64,000 nucleotides of DNA, taken from Acidovorax sp. Root219. Its GTDB lineage: Bacteria > Pseudomonadota > Gammaproteobacteria > Burkholderiales > Burkholderiaceae_C. Made by a program: the position numbers and the translations under genes. The stretch covers positions 33,823 to 97,822 of the forward strand of contig NZ_LMIJ01000010.1 of the NCBI RefSeq assembly GCF_001428665.1. Reading direction: 5' to 3'. The notes below the pieces were generated by a model. That model had not been told where the DNA came from, searched no databases, and worked only from the letters and a program-made list of their open reading frames with translations. The stretch's first letter is position 1, and every line of letters begins with the position of its first letter. Of the stretch, positions 17,326-25,921 are shown piece by piece.

Positions 17326-18932
17326 CGTGGCACCGCGAAGAGCTGCACGGGCATGCCCGAAGCCTGTGCGAAACCGGCACGGATCTCGTCGAACGTGCCT
17401 ACGCGGATGTCCTCGAAGTCACCCCAGCGCAGCGGCGGCGGCAGGTCGCCATAGACCTCGCTCGGCGCATGCAGGCAGGCGTATTCGGCTGCGGGGTTGA
17501 GCACGAAGCGCTCGTTACCCGGCAGGCGCTGCGGCTTGCCCGGCACCATGCGCGGGTCGCGCGTGAAGCGGTTGGGAAAGATGCGCTGGATGCGCCGCGT
17601 CACCGGGTCTTGCGAGTAGCAGTACACATAGCCAGGGCGCAGCACCGCGATGTCCAGGCTGGCGCTGCCGCGCTGCGGTGCACCCAACGCCACGGCCAGG
17701 GCCGCAACCTCGGGCGCCGCAGCGGGTGCAGGCGGTGGCGGGGCCGCAGTTGCGCTGGCGTCGCCGGGGGCTGGTGCTGCGGCGGGCACGGCGGCCAATG
17801 CGGCGCCCGATGCGCGCGTGGAGGCATTGCGCGGCAGCGCCTTCAGCGGGCCGCGTGGCACCTTGGCGAGCACGAAGGAGCGAAAAAAACCCTCGTCCAA
17901 CGCGCCCTGGGCAGGCAGGCCGAGCGCCTGGCGGTAGCTGCGCAGCGCCGTGGCAAAGGCGGCGTCGGCCTGGTCGTCGATGGCGCCGTCGTAGTAGCGC
18001 CGCTCGCGCATGCGCTCCTTGTAGAAGGCGATGCGTTCGGCCTCGTCCATGGACAGGAACCAGTCGGCCAGCTCGCGCTGCACCTCGGCATCACTGTCGG
18101 TGGTGCCCAGGCACTGCCAGTAGGGCGCGCGAAGCAGCTTGCCCACCAGTTCCACGGCGGCCAGCTCGACCATGTTGCGCGCCGCCTGCGAGGGGCCGTC
18201 GGCGCGCGAGGTCGAGAACGAGAACACCACGCCGATGCCGGGGTTGACCAGTTGCGCCTGGCCATCGGCCGCGCTCGCGTCGCGGCTGGCCAGCACGGTG
18301 GTGTTCTTGGACGACACACCGGGCAACAGCGTCATGCTCGCAGTCTCCACCACGGCGGCGTCCAGGCCAAGCACCGAGAACTTGGTCTCGCTGCCGAAGC
18401 GCACGCCGAACACCGATTGCGCCAGCGTGGCGCCAAAGGAGCTGCCGTTCTTGAGCACCGATTCGTCGAGCTGGCTCACCGTGCCGCGGATGTTGTAGGC
18501 CGGCACCACACCGAAGGCGCTGGTGCGCTGCGCCTGCGCCAGCACCTGGGCCAGGTTCTGCTGGTCGCTGCCGAAGACCGACAGGCGCACCCCGCGCGAG
18601 CGCCGCGTCATGTCCGACACGGCCGAGGTCAGCATGTCGCGCGCCGAGATGGGCACCTTCTGCGTGGCGTCGCGAAACTCCTCCATCATCATGGTCACGT
18701 CGCGCGTGCCCATATCGAACATCATCTCGTCCATGCAGCGCAGCGCGGGCGTGAAGTTGGTGATGGTGCGCTGCGCCTTGTCCGTCGGGTTGGCCTGGGC
18801 GCGCACCTCGTTGAGGGCGGCACGGTCGGGTGCGCCGGCACAGCCGGCCAGAGCCGCCGCCAGGGCCAGCACGGCGGCCGCAGCGGCTGCGCGGCGTGCA
18901 CGGCTGTGCACGGGGGAGTGGTTGAAGGTCAT
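17322..18932 (-). CDS. CsgG-like lipoprotein with DUF4384-like C-terminus
   Basis: Predicted outer-membrane lipoprotein of 536 residues. A signal peptide ends in the lipobox LAGC (Cys31). Residues about 45-275 resemble the CsgG/HfaB family (curli and holdfast export), with ARDMLTSAVSDMTRRSRGVR and NIRGTVSQLDES. Residues 285-352 look like a peptidoglycan-binding-1 helical motif (RMRERRYYDGAIDDQADAAF). An Ala/Pro linker follows, then a DUF4384-like domain at 425-510 (LRPGYVYCYSQDP and RIFPNRFTRDPRMVPG). The stop overlaps the sigma factor start. Domain calls are by pattern; the function of the combination is unknown. Confidence 0.72.
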   Translation of the reverse strand: MTFNHSPVHSRARRAAAAAAVLALAAALAGCAGAPDRAALNEVRAQANPTDKAQRTITNFTPALRCMDEMMFDMGTRDVTMMMEEFRDATQKVPISARDMLTSAVSDMTRRSRGVRLSVFGSDQQNLAQVLAQAQRTSAFGVVPAYNIRGTVSQLDESVLKNGSSFGATLAQSVFGVRFGSETKFSVLGLDAAVVETASMTLLPGVSSKNTTVLASRDASAADGQAQLVNPGIGVVFSFSTSRADGPSQAARNMVELAAVELVGKLLRAPYWQCLGTTDSDAEVQRELADWFLSMDEAERIAFYKERMRERRYYDGAIDDQADAAFATALRSYRQALGLPAQGALDEGFFRSFVLAKVPRGPLKALPRNASTRASGAALAAVPAAAPAPGDASATAAPPPPAPAAAPEVAALAVALGAPQRGSASLDIAVLRPGYVYCYSQDPVTRRIQRIFPNRFTRDPRMVPGKPQRLPGNERFVLNPAAEYACLHAPSEVYGDLPPPLRWGDFEDIRVGTFDEIRAGFAQASGMPVQLFAVPR

Positions 18933-19023
18933 GGCAATCTCGGCAAAGGGGATGGGCGTGCACAGGCCAGCCCGCGGTGCGCACCCAAGCCGGTGCACGC
19001 ACAGCGCGGGCTGGTGCGGGATG

Positions 19024-19848
19024 TCAGCGGCCTACGGGGCGGGTGTAGGAAACGCGCACCCAGCGGTCCTCGTTGCCGACGGCGTCGGTGTCCAGGTCCC
19101 AGTCATTGCCGGGGCCGGCATGCTCGCCCTCGGGCTTGGTCGGGCCTTCGGTGGGGCCCTGGCAGCGGTCTTCACCGCGCTTGACCTCCAGGCGCCAGCC
19201 AATGCCGTTGACGTTCTGGCACATGGGCTTTTTCTTCTCGATCCTTTCGCAGCCCAGGCTGTCCTGGCTGCGGCCGGTGACGTCGGTGTAGCCATTGGGG
19301 CAGCTCACGCCGTTGGTCGGGTTCTTGCCCAGGGTGTAGTGCACCGGATAGCTCGCGGGCCACAGGTGAACGATCTTCTCGGCTACGAATTTGTCGGCAC
19401 CACCGGCGTTGACGACGCGTTGGTAGCGCCCTTCGTCAGGCCCGAGCAGCGCGGCCGGACCGACGGCAGTCAGGTAGCCCATGATGTCGCCCGGCAGACC
19501 CGACTGGCCCTTGAGCTTGGGCGGGCCGACCACCGGGTTCATGGCCGACGGCACGCTGGCCACGTCACCCGTCACGGCGGGCAGGCATTTGTCGGCGCCC
19601 GCCATCTGGATGGTCACGTAGTTGGGTTTGTTGGCAGGCGGGCAGATCGAGCCGCGCTCGAACACCAGGGTGACGCTGCACTTGAGCACGCCGCCGGCGC
19701 GGTTGACCTCGGTGTTGGCGGGGCATTCAGCGCGCTCGGGCACGTTGCCGGTGGCGCGCAGCAGGGAGGCCTTGTCAGCCCAGGCGGAGGTGGAAACGGC
19801 GGCACCGGCCAGGGTGAGGCAGGCGATGGCGATGGAAGAGAACTTCAT
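19024..19848 (-). CDS. Secreted Cys-rich protein of unknown function
   Basis: I do not recognise this family. The 274-residue product has a clear signal peptide (cleavage near SAWA) and eight cysteines in the mature part. Six fall into two similar modules of the form C-P-x13 to x15-C-x9 to x11-C (from Cys at ECPANTEV and at SCPNGYTD), suggesting disulfide-bonded repeats. The C-terminus is acidic (EGEHAGPGNDWDLDTDAVGN). It lies 91 bases upstream of the CsgG-like lipoprotein gene on the same strand, so the two are probably coexpressed. No enzyme motif is seen. Confidence 0.75.
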   Translation of the reverse strand: MKFSSIAIACLTLAGAAVSTSAWADKASLLRATGNVPERAECPANTEVNRAGGVLKCSVTLVFERGSICPPANKPNYVTIQMAGADKCLPAVTGDVASVPSAMNPVVGPPKLKGQSGLPGDIMGYLTAVGPAALLGPDEGRYQRVVNAGGADKFVAEKIVHLWPASYPVHYTLGKNPTNGVSCPNGYTDVTGRSQDSLGCERIEKKKPMCQNVNGIGWRLEVKRGEDRCQGPTEGPTKPEGEHAGPGNDWDLDTDAVGNEDRWVRVSYTRPVGR

Positions 19849-19908
19849 GGGGGTGTCCTTCGGGAAATGGGGGAGTGCAATCGGTGAAAGGCCTTGGGTG
19901 GGAACAGG

Positions 19909-20271
19909 TCAGGGCTTGGGCACCACGTGCCATGCGCCGCCCATGCCGTCGCCCAGGCGGTCGCCGGCCTTGGCATCGCTGGCGTAGTAGTACAGGGGCT
20001 TGCCCTTGAAGCTCCACTGGCGCGCACCACCGGCCTCGATGACGCCGAAGTCGCCCTCGGCCTTGGCACCGGCCTTGGCTGCAAAGGCCGGCCATGCGGC
20101 CAGACAGCCGCCGCTGCAGTTGCTCTTGCCAGCAGCGTCCTTGTCGAAGGTGTAGACCGTGCGGCCGGCGGCGTCGGTGAGCACGCCCTGCTGAAAGACG
20201 GGCTGCGCCTGCGCGGTCAGCGTGGCCAGGCCCAGGAGCAGTGCGGGTGCGAAGTACTTGAGCTGTTTCAT
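19909..20271 (-). CDS. Secreted PF03640/COG4315-type repeat protein
   Basis: Small periplasmic protein of 120 residues with a signal peptide (about 1-20, no lipobox Cys) and two copies of the short beta repeat of this family. The first is VLTDAAGRTVYTFDKDAAGK with a following CSGGCLAAWP, and the second is WSFKGKPLYYYASDAKAGD. The ATG at 20271 gives the best signal peptide. The biochemical role of the family is not established; members are often found with ECF sigma factors. It is the first gene of the minus-strand accessory group. Confidence 0.82.
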   Translation of the reverse strand: MKQLKYFAPALLLGLATLTAQAQPVFQQGVLTDAAGRTVYTFDKDAAGKSNCSGGCLAAWPAFAAKAGAKAEGDFGVIEAGGARQWSFKGKPLYYYASDAKAGDRLGDGMGGAWHVVPKP

Positions 20272-20567
20272 GTTGGTTCCTGTATCTCGGTAGGTCCGGT
20301 TGAAGAGCGCCACATGGCGTCCTGCTTGTGGAACGGCGCGGTGCAGCGTTTGGATGCAGGGGGCAGAAACTTTTTTTCCTGATCTCGACCTGCATCCATG
20401 CCGAGGCCCTGTGGCTCCTGCAGCACCGGGAAAATCGTAGGTTCCGCGCGCTTTGCCCGCACCCCATGAACATGGGAGGGGCGCCGCCGCGAAGATGGGA
20501 TGACGCGGCGCAGGCGGGCGCTAAGATGGCGCGACGCACCCCCGCCGACCTCCCTACCCTGCCATCC
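20272..20567. other. Divergent intergenic region of the accessory module
   Basis: This 296-base gap separates the minus-strand secreted-protein group from the plus-strand two-component genes and should contain both promoters. I see no confident -35/-10 pair. Notable items are a T-run at about 20370 and the related words GGATGCAGG and CTGCATCC at about 20350 and 20390. An ECF-type promoter for the minus-strand genes may be hidden here. Confidence 0.5.
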
Positions 20568-21263
20568 ATGAGCACACCCCGCTGGCGCGTCGTACTGATA
20601 GAGGACGATGCCGAGATGCGCAGATTCTTCGAAGGCTGCGTCACCGCCCACCCAGATCTGGAGCTGGCCGCTTCCTTCGGCATGCTGGCGCCTGCGCGCC
20701 GCTGGCTGGACGAGCACCCTGCCGACGTGCTGCTGACCGATCTGGCGCTGCCCGATGGCCATGGCCTGGCACTGCTGCAGCACGTGGTGCGCACGCAGCC
20801 GGCGTGCGAGGTGCTGGTGGTGTCGGTCTTCGGCGACGAGGACACCGTGATCGCCTGCGTGGAGGCCGGTGCCGTGGGCTACATACAGAAGGACTCCACC
20901 CCGGCGGACGTGGGCCGGATCATCGTCGGCGTGAAGCACGGCGAGTCGCCCATCTCGCCCATGATCGCGCGCAAGCTGCTGGCCCGGCTGCGCCAGCGGG
21001 GCGCGCGCGAGGAACCCCAGCCCCAGCCCGTGGACCCGGCACTGCCCAGCCTGGAACTCACGCCGCGCGAGTCGGACGTGCTGGAGCTGATCGCGCGCGG
21101 CTACTCGTACGCTGAGATCGCGCGCCTGCAGGACATCTCCAAGCACACGGTGCAAAGCCACATCAAGAACCTGTACAGCAAGCTGGCCGTGCACTCGCGT
21201 GGCGAAGCGGTCTTCGAGGCCAGCCGCATGGGCCTGCTGGACCGCCACCGTCGCGCCCCCTGA
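20568..21263 (+). CDS. NarL-family response regulator
   Basis: DNA-binding response regulator of 231 residues. The receiver domain has IEDDAEMRRF, the phosphoacceptor Asp at about residue 58 (LLTDLALPDGHG) and the conserved Lys in GYIQKDST. The C-terminal LuxR-type HTH is LTPRESDVLELIARGYSYAE and KHTVQSHIKNLYSKL. I chose ATG 20568; an ATG at 20526 would add 14 residues. It ends 13 bases before the sensor kinase gene, so the two form a two-component operon. Confidence 0.92.
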   Translation: MSTPRWRVVLIEDDAEMRRFFEGCVTAHPDLELAASFGMLAPARRWLDEHPADVLLTDLALPDGHGLALLQHVVRTQPACEVLVVSVFGDEDTVIACVEAGAVGYIQKDSTPADVGRIIVGVKHGESPISPMIARKLLARLRQRGAREEPQPQPVDPALPSLELTPRESDVLELIARGYSYAEIARLQDISKHTVQSHIKNLYSKLAVHSRGEAVFEASRMGLLDRHRRAP

Positions 21264-21276
21264 CAGTTCACCGGCC

Positions 21277-23130
21277 ATGCAGCGCACCCTCGGCCTGCCC
21301 GCGTCGTTCATCGGCCACCTGCTGTGCGGCCTGGTCCTTTGGAGCCTGCAGGTTCTGCCGGCGCTGGCGCAGGACGCTGCGCCGCCCCCGGGCGTGCAGG
21401 TGCTGCGCGACGCCGAACTGACGGTGCGCCTGCGCCAGAGCGCCGCCCAGACCACGACGGCCCACACACTTCCGCTGCACTGGGACGTGCTGCACCGGCG
21501 CAAGGCCGGCTGGGCCACTGCCACGCTGCGCTTCGACGCCATGGATGCACAGCGGCTGCAGCCCCAGGCCCTTCTGATCCCCCGGCTGGGCAATGCCTAC
21601 CGCATCTCGCTCAACGGGATGGAACTGGCCACTGGCGGCGAACTGCTGCTGCCCAACGACGGCTGGACCGGCCGGCGCCCGCTGTGGATCCGGCTGCCGG
21701 GCACGCTGCTGCAGGCGCACAACGTGCTGGAGATCCACATCCGTGCGGACTATCTGCGGCGCGCCGGCATCTCGTCCGTGCAGTTCGGGCCGGAGGCGGC
21801 GCTGCAGGGCACCTGGCACGCGCTGGAGTGGCAGCGCGTGACGCTGCCGCGCGCGGTCTCGCTGTTCAGCCTGGTGGTGGGCATCTTCTGCCTGCTGCTG
21901 TGGTGGCAGCAGCGCCAGGCGCTGTATGCGTTTGCGGCGCTGTGCGAGCTGGCATGGGCCTGCCGCGTCACCGCAGCCTGGCTGGAGGAGATCTTTCTGG
22001 CCTGGCCCGCCTGGTTCCAGGCCGTTCAGGGCCTGTTCTGGACCGGCTGCCTTGCCACCTACTGGCTCACGCGCACCGTCTGGGGGCCCCGGCCACGGGC
22101 AGAGCTGTATGTCGCGTCAGCGATCTTCGTGCTGTGCCCTTTTGCTGTAGCCGGCGGTGCCGACTGGGTGCTGGGCTGGACCGTCGTGCTGGTCGTGGCC
22201 TGGGCCGCACTGGTCCTGCGGCTGGGCTGGGAGTGCAGGCTCACCCGCGACAGCCCGCGGCTGTGGATGCTGGTGGCCCTCGGTGTCTGCTGGGCGGCCC
22301 TGGTGCGCGACATCGCGGCCGCACGCCTGGCGCCTGCACAGTACATGGACGGCGGCTGGACGCAATGGGCAGCCGCCTTCGCTGGCGTGGCCGTGCTGGC
22401 CATCGTGGGGCAACGCTTTCAGCAGGCGCGCAATGCGCTGATCAACCTCACGGCGTCGCTGGAGCAGCGCGTTCTGCAGCGCGAGGAGAAGCTGGCCGAG
22501 CAGCACCAGGCGCTGCGCAAGCTCGAGCGCATCAGCGCCAAGTCCGAGGAGCGCGCACGCATCCTGCGCGACATGCACGACGGCGCGGGCGCCCACCTGA
22601 TCACGGCCATGCGCCAGCTCGAAGGCGGGGTGGCATCGCAGGCCGAGGTGATGCAGACGCTGCGCGAGTCGCTGGACCAGTTGCGCCTGTCGGTGGACGC
22701 GATGTCCTTGCCCAACGGCGACGTCAACGCACTGCTGGCCAGCCTGCGTTTCCGCCTGGAGCAGCGCATCCGCGATTCGGGTCTGGAGCTGCTGTGGGAC
22801 GTGGAGCTGCTGCCCCTGTGGCCCGACAGCAGCGAGGAGGCCATGCGCCACCTGCAGTACATCGTGTTCGAGGCCATCTCCAACGTGCTGCAACACGCCC
22901 ACGCGCGGCAGCTGGCACTGACCGCCCGCGCCGACGGCCAGGCCATCACCATCCACCTGCGCGACAACGGCGTGGGCAGGCAGGACGGCGCCTGCGGCAA
23001 TGGCCTGCGCACCATGCACGAACGCGCCGCCCTGATCGGTGCCGTGCTGGAGCTGCGCCAGGAAGGCGACGCGGGCACCACGGTGTGCCTGTCCTTGCCG
23101 CTGGGCGCGCCTGCACCTGCACAGGCCTGA
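21277..23130 (+). CDS. HPK7-type sensor histidine kinase with 7TM-like sensor
   Basis: Membrane sensor kinase of 617 residues. A signal peptide is followed by a periplasmic beta domain (about 30-190, AYRISLNGMELATGGELLLP and WIRLPGTLL) and roughly seven membrane helices (about 190-375), an arrangement like 7TMR-DISM sensors. A coiled coil leads to the dimerisation segment with the phosphorylated His near residue 434 (LRDMHDGAGAHL) and a short HATPase with N-box FEAISNVLQHAHA. This NarX/DegS-like class pairs with NarL regulators such as the one upstream. The signal is unknown; the neighbours suggest envelope or redox cues. Confidence 0.87.
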   Translation: MQRTLGLPASFIGHLLCGLVLWSLQVLPALAQDAAPPPGVQVLRDAELTVRLRQSAAQTTTAHTLPLHWDVLHRRKAGWATATLRFDAMDAQRLQPQALLIPRLGNAYRISLNGMELATGGELLLPNDGWTGRRPLWIRLPGTLLQAHNVLEIHIRADYLRRAGISSVQFGPEAALQGTWHALEWQRVTLPRAVSLFSLVVGIFCLLLWWQQRQALYAFAALCELAWACRVTAAWLEEIFLAWPAWFQAVQGLFWTGCLATYWLTRTVWGPRPRAELYVASAIFVLCPFAVAGGADWVLGWTVVLVVAWAALVLRLGWECRLTRDSPRLWMLVALGVCWAALVRDIAAARLAPAQYMDGGWTQWAAAFAGVAVLAIVGQRFQQARNALINLTASLEQRVLQREEKLAEQHQALRKLERISAKSEERARILRDMHDGAGAHLITAMRQLEGGVASQAEVMQTLRESLDQLRLSVDAMSLPNGDVNALLASLRFRLEQRIRDSGLELLWDVELLPLWPDSSEEAMRHLQYIVFEAISNVLQHAHARQLALTARADGQAITIHLRDNGVGRQDGACGNGLRTMHERAALIGAVLELRQEGDAGTTVCLSLPLGAPAPAQA

Positions 23131-23161
23131 TACCCTCGGCAATCCCCGGCCATCGGCCATG

Positions 23162-23182
23162 AAAAAGGGGCCCGAAGGCCCC
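23162..23182 (-). terminator. Rho-independent terminator after ftsZ
   Basis: On the minus strand a perfect 6-bp stem GGGGCC/GGCCCC with a TTCG tetraloop is followed by TTTTT. It starts 35 bases after the ftsZ stop and marks the end of the division cluster transcript. Confidence 0.88.
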
Positions 23183-23216
23183 CTGAAGAGTCAGGACCTG
23201 ACGGCCCCCTACTCCA

Positions 23217-24476
23217 TCAATCCGCCTGCTTGCGCAGGAAGGCCGGGATTTCCAGGTCGTCCATGCCGCCCGAGGACAGCGCGTCCACGCGGGCGGCGGC
23301 CTGCGTGCGGTTGGTGCGCCACACGCTGGGCACCGACATGCTGCCGTAGTCGGCCTGCGAGCTGCTGCTGCCGCCATGGCCGGTCTGGCCCGAGGGCACG
23401 CCCATGGCACTGCCCATCGCACCGGCAACGCCTGCCACGGGGATCTGGTAGGCCATGTTGTCGGTGCCGGTGCGCAGGCCGCCCTGCACCACCGAGATGG
23501 GCTGGCGGCGGGCGTTCTGGCGCGACAGGCCGGTCGCGACCACGGTCACACGGATCTCGTCGCCCAGGGTGTCGTCGTAGGCGGCGCCAAAGATCACGTG
23601 CGCATCCTTGGACGCGTAGGCGTTGATGGTGTTCATCGCCAGGCGCGACTCGGACAGCTTGAGGCTGCCCTTGCTGGCCGTGACCAGCACCAGCACACCC
23701 TTGGCACCCGACAGGTCGATGCCTTCGAGCAGCGGGCAGGCGATGGCCTGCTCGGCTGCGATGCGGGCGCGGTCGGGGCCGCTGGCCGTGGCCGTGCCCA
23801 TCATGGCCTTGCCGGGCTCGCCCATCACGGTGCGCACGTCTTCGAAGTCGACGTTCACCTGGCCGTACTCGTTGATGATTTCGGCAATGCCGCCCACGGC
23901 GTTCTTGAGCACGTCGTTGGCGTGCGCGAAGGCTTCGTCCTGGGTGATGTCGTCGCCCAGCACTTCCAGCAGCTTCTCATTGAGCACGACGATCAGCGAA
24001 TCGACGTTGGCTTCGAGTTCGGCCAGGCCGTTGTCGGCGTTGGTCATGCGGCGCCCGCCCTCCCAGTCGAAGGGCTTGGTGACCACGCCCACGGTGAGGA
24101 TGCCCATTTCCTTGGCGATGCGCGCGATCACGGGCGCTGCGCCCGTGCCCGTGCCGCCGCCCATGCCGGCGGTGATGAACAGCATGTGCGCGCCGTCGAT
24201 GGCCGCGCGGATGTCCTCGGCTGCGGCTTCGGCTGCGTCACGGCCCTTGTCGGGCTTGCTGCCGGCGCCCAGGCCGCTGGCACCGAGCTGGATCACGCTG
24301 TGCGCGGAGCTGCGCGTGAGGGCCTGCGCATCGGTATTGGCACAGACGAATTCCACGCCCTGCACACTGCGGGCGATCATGTGCTCGACGGCGTTGCTGC
24401 CGCCGCCGCCCACGCCGATCACCTTGATCTGGGTGCCCTGGTTGAAAGTTTCGGCTTCGATCATTTCGATGGACAT
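23217..24476 (-). CDS. ftsZ: Cell division protein FtsZ
   Basis: Tubulin-like GTPase that forms the Z ring. The 419-residue product has the GGGGSNAVEHM start of the GTP fold, the tubulin signature AGMGGGTGTGAAP, the T7 catalytic loop region (NVDFEDVRTVMGEPG), a variable Gly/Ser linker and the C-terminal FtsA/ZipA-binding peptide DDLEIPAFLRKQ. ATG 24476 is chosen for the family-typical start. A 154-base gap separates it from ftsA and may hold an internal promoter. Last gene of the cluster. Confidence 0.98.
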   Translation of the reverse strand: MSIEMIEAETFNQGTQIKVIGVGGGGSNAVEHMIARSVQGVEFVCANTDAQALTRSSAHSVIQLGASGLGAGSKPDKGRDAAEAAAEDIRAAIDGAHMLFITAGMGGGTGTGAAPVIARIAKEMGILTVGVVTKPFDWEGGRRMTNADNGLAELEANVDSLIVVLNEKLLEVLGDDITQDEAFAHANDVLKNAVGGIAEIINEYGQVNVDFEDVRTVMGEPGKAMMGTATASGPDRARIAAEQAIACPLLEGIDLSGAKGVLVLVTASKGSLKLSESRLAMNTINAYASKDAHVIFGAAYDDTLGDEIRVTVVATGLSRQNARRQPISVVQGGLRTGTDNMAYQIPVAGVAGAMGSAMGVPSGQTGHGGSSSSQADYGSMSVPSVWRTNRTQAAARVDALSSGGMDDLEIPAFLRKQAD

Positions 24477-24630
24477 GTTGGAGCTCCTGGTTCTGTCTTC
24501 GTACGCAATTGCAAAATGGGGTTCGGTGTTGTCTGGTGGCGCGGGCGGCATGGCGGTCCTGTGCATCGCCATCGCCCGCCGGGCATTCGTGGGCCTGCGC
24601 GCGCAAATCGGTGGCACTGGTTCATGGTCA

Positions 24631-25860
24631 TCAAAAGTTCCCCACGATGAAGTCCTTGAACCGGCCGAACGCGGTTTTCATGGAGCCGCTCTTCTGGGCC
24701 ACCTTGAAGCCGCGCAGGCGCGCCAGGCGCGCCTCTTCGAGCAGGCCCATCACGGTCGACGCACGGGGCTGGGCCACCATGTCCGACAGCGCGCTCGAAT
24801 ACTTGGGGATGCCGCGGCGCACGGGCTTGAGGAAGATGTCTTCCCCGAGTTCGATCATGCCGGGCATGACGGCACTGCCGCCCGTGAGCACGATGCCCGA
24901 GGACAGCACTTCTTCATAGCCCGACTCGCGGATCACCTGCTGCACCAGCGAGAAAATCTCCTCCACCCGCGGCTCGATCACGCCGGCCAGGGCCTGCTTG
25001 CTCAGCATGCGGGGGCTGCGGTCACCGAGGCCTGGCACTTCCACCTGGCTCTCGGGGTCGGCCAGCAGCTGCTTGGCGTAGCCGCTCTCGACCTTGATGT
25101 CCTCGGCATCCTTCGTTGGCGTGCGCAGCGCCATGGCGATGTCGCTGGTGATCAGGTCGCCCGCGATCGGTATCACCGCCGTGTGGCGGATGGCGCCCCC
25201 GGTGAAGATGGCCACGTCAGTCGTGCCGGCACCGATGTCGACCACCACCACGCCGAGCTCGCGCTCGTCGTCGGTCAGCACGGCCTGGCTCGATGCGAGC
25301 GGGTTGAGCAGCAGTTGCTCGACCTCCAGCCCGCAGCGGCGCACGCACTTGATGATGTTCTCGGCCGCGCTCTGGGCACCGGTCACGATGTGGATCTTGG
25401 CCTCCAGGCGGATGCCGCTCATGCCGATGGGCTCCTTGACGTCCTGCCCGTCGATCACGAACTCCTGCGGCTCCACCAGCAGCAAGCGCTGGTCGGACGA
25501 GATGTTGATGGCCTTGGCCGTCTCCACCACGCGGGCCACGTCGGCCGAGGTGACTTCCTTGTCCTTGACGGCCACCATGCCGCTGGAATTGAGGCCGCGA
25601 ATGTGGCTGCCGGTGATGCCGGTGTACACGCGCTGGATCTTGCAGTCGGCCATCAGCTCTGCCTCCTTGAGCGCCTGCTGGATGCTCTGCACCGTGGCGT
25701 CGATGTTGACCACCACGCCACGCTTCAAGCCATTGCTCGGGGCCACGCCCAGGCCTGCGAGCTTGAGCTCGCCATTGGGCAGGACTTCGGCCACCACCGC
25801 CATGATCTTGGCTGTGCCGATGTCCAGGCCGACCACCACGTCTTTGTATTCTCTAGCCAT
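24631..25860 (-). CDS. ftsA: Cell division protein FtsA
   Basis: Actin-like ATPase that tethers FtsZ filaments to the membrane and recruits late divisome proteins. The 409-residue product has the phosphate-1 motif VVGLDIGTAKIMAVV, phosphate-2 VVVDIGAGTTDVAIF, adenosine motif GIVLTGGSAVMPGM and a C-terminal amphipathic tail (FGRFKDFIVGNF) expected to bind the membrane. Follows ftsQ after 61 bases. Length and order are standard. Confidence 0.97.
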   Translation of the reverse strand: MAREYKDVVVGLDIGTAKIMAVVAEVLPNGELKLAGLGVAPSNGLKRGVVVNIDATVQSIQQALKEAELMADCKIQRVYTGITGSHIRGLNSSGMVAVKDKEVTSADVARVVETAKAINISSDQRLLLVEPQEFVIDGQDVKEPIGMSGIRLEAKIHIVTGAQSAAENIIKCVRRCGLEVEQLLLNPLASSQAVLTDDERELGVVVVDIGAGTTDVAIFTGGAIRHTAVIPIAGDLITSDIAMALRTPTKDAEDIKVESGYAKQLLADPESQVEVPGLGDRSPRMLSKQALAGVIEPRVEEIFSLVQQVIRESGYEEVLSSGIVLTGGSAVMPGMIELGEDIFLKPVRRGIPKYSSALSDMVAQPRASTVMGLLEEARLARLRGFKVAQKSGSMKTAFGRFKDFIVGNF

Positions 25861-25921
25861 ATTCAGTCACTGCCCTTCGTTGTTCTGTTGCGCCGGCTGC
25901 GGGTTCGTTCATGCATGGTGG

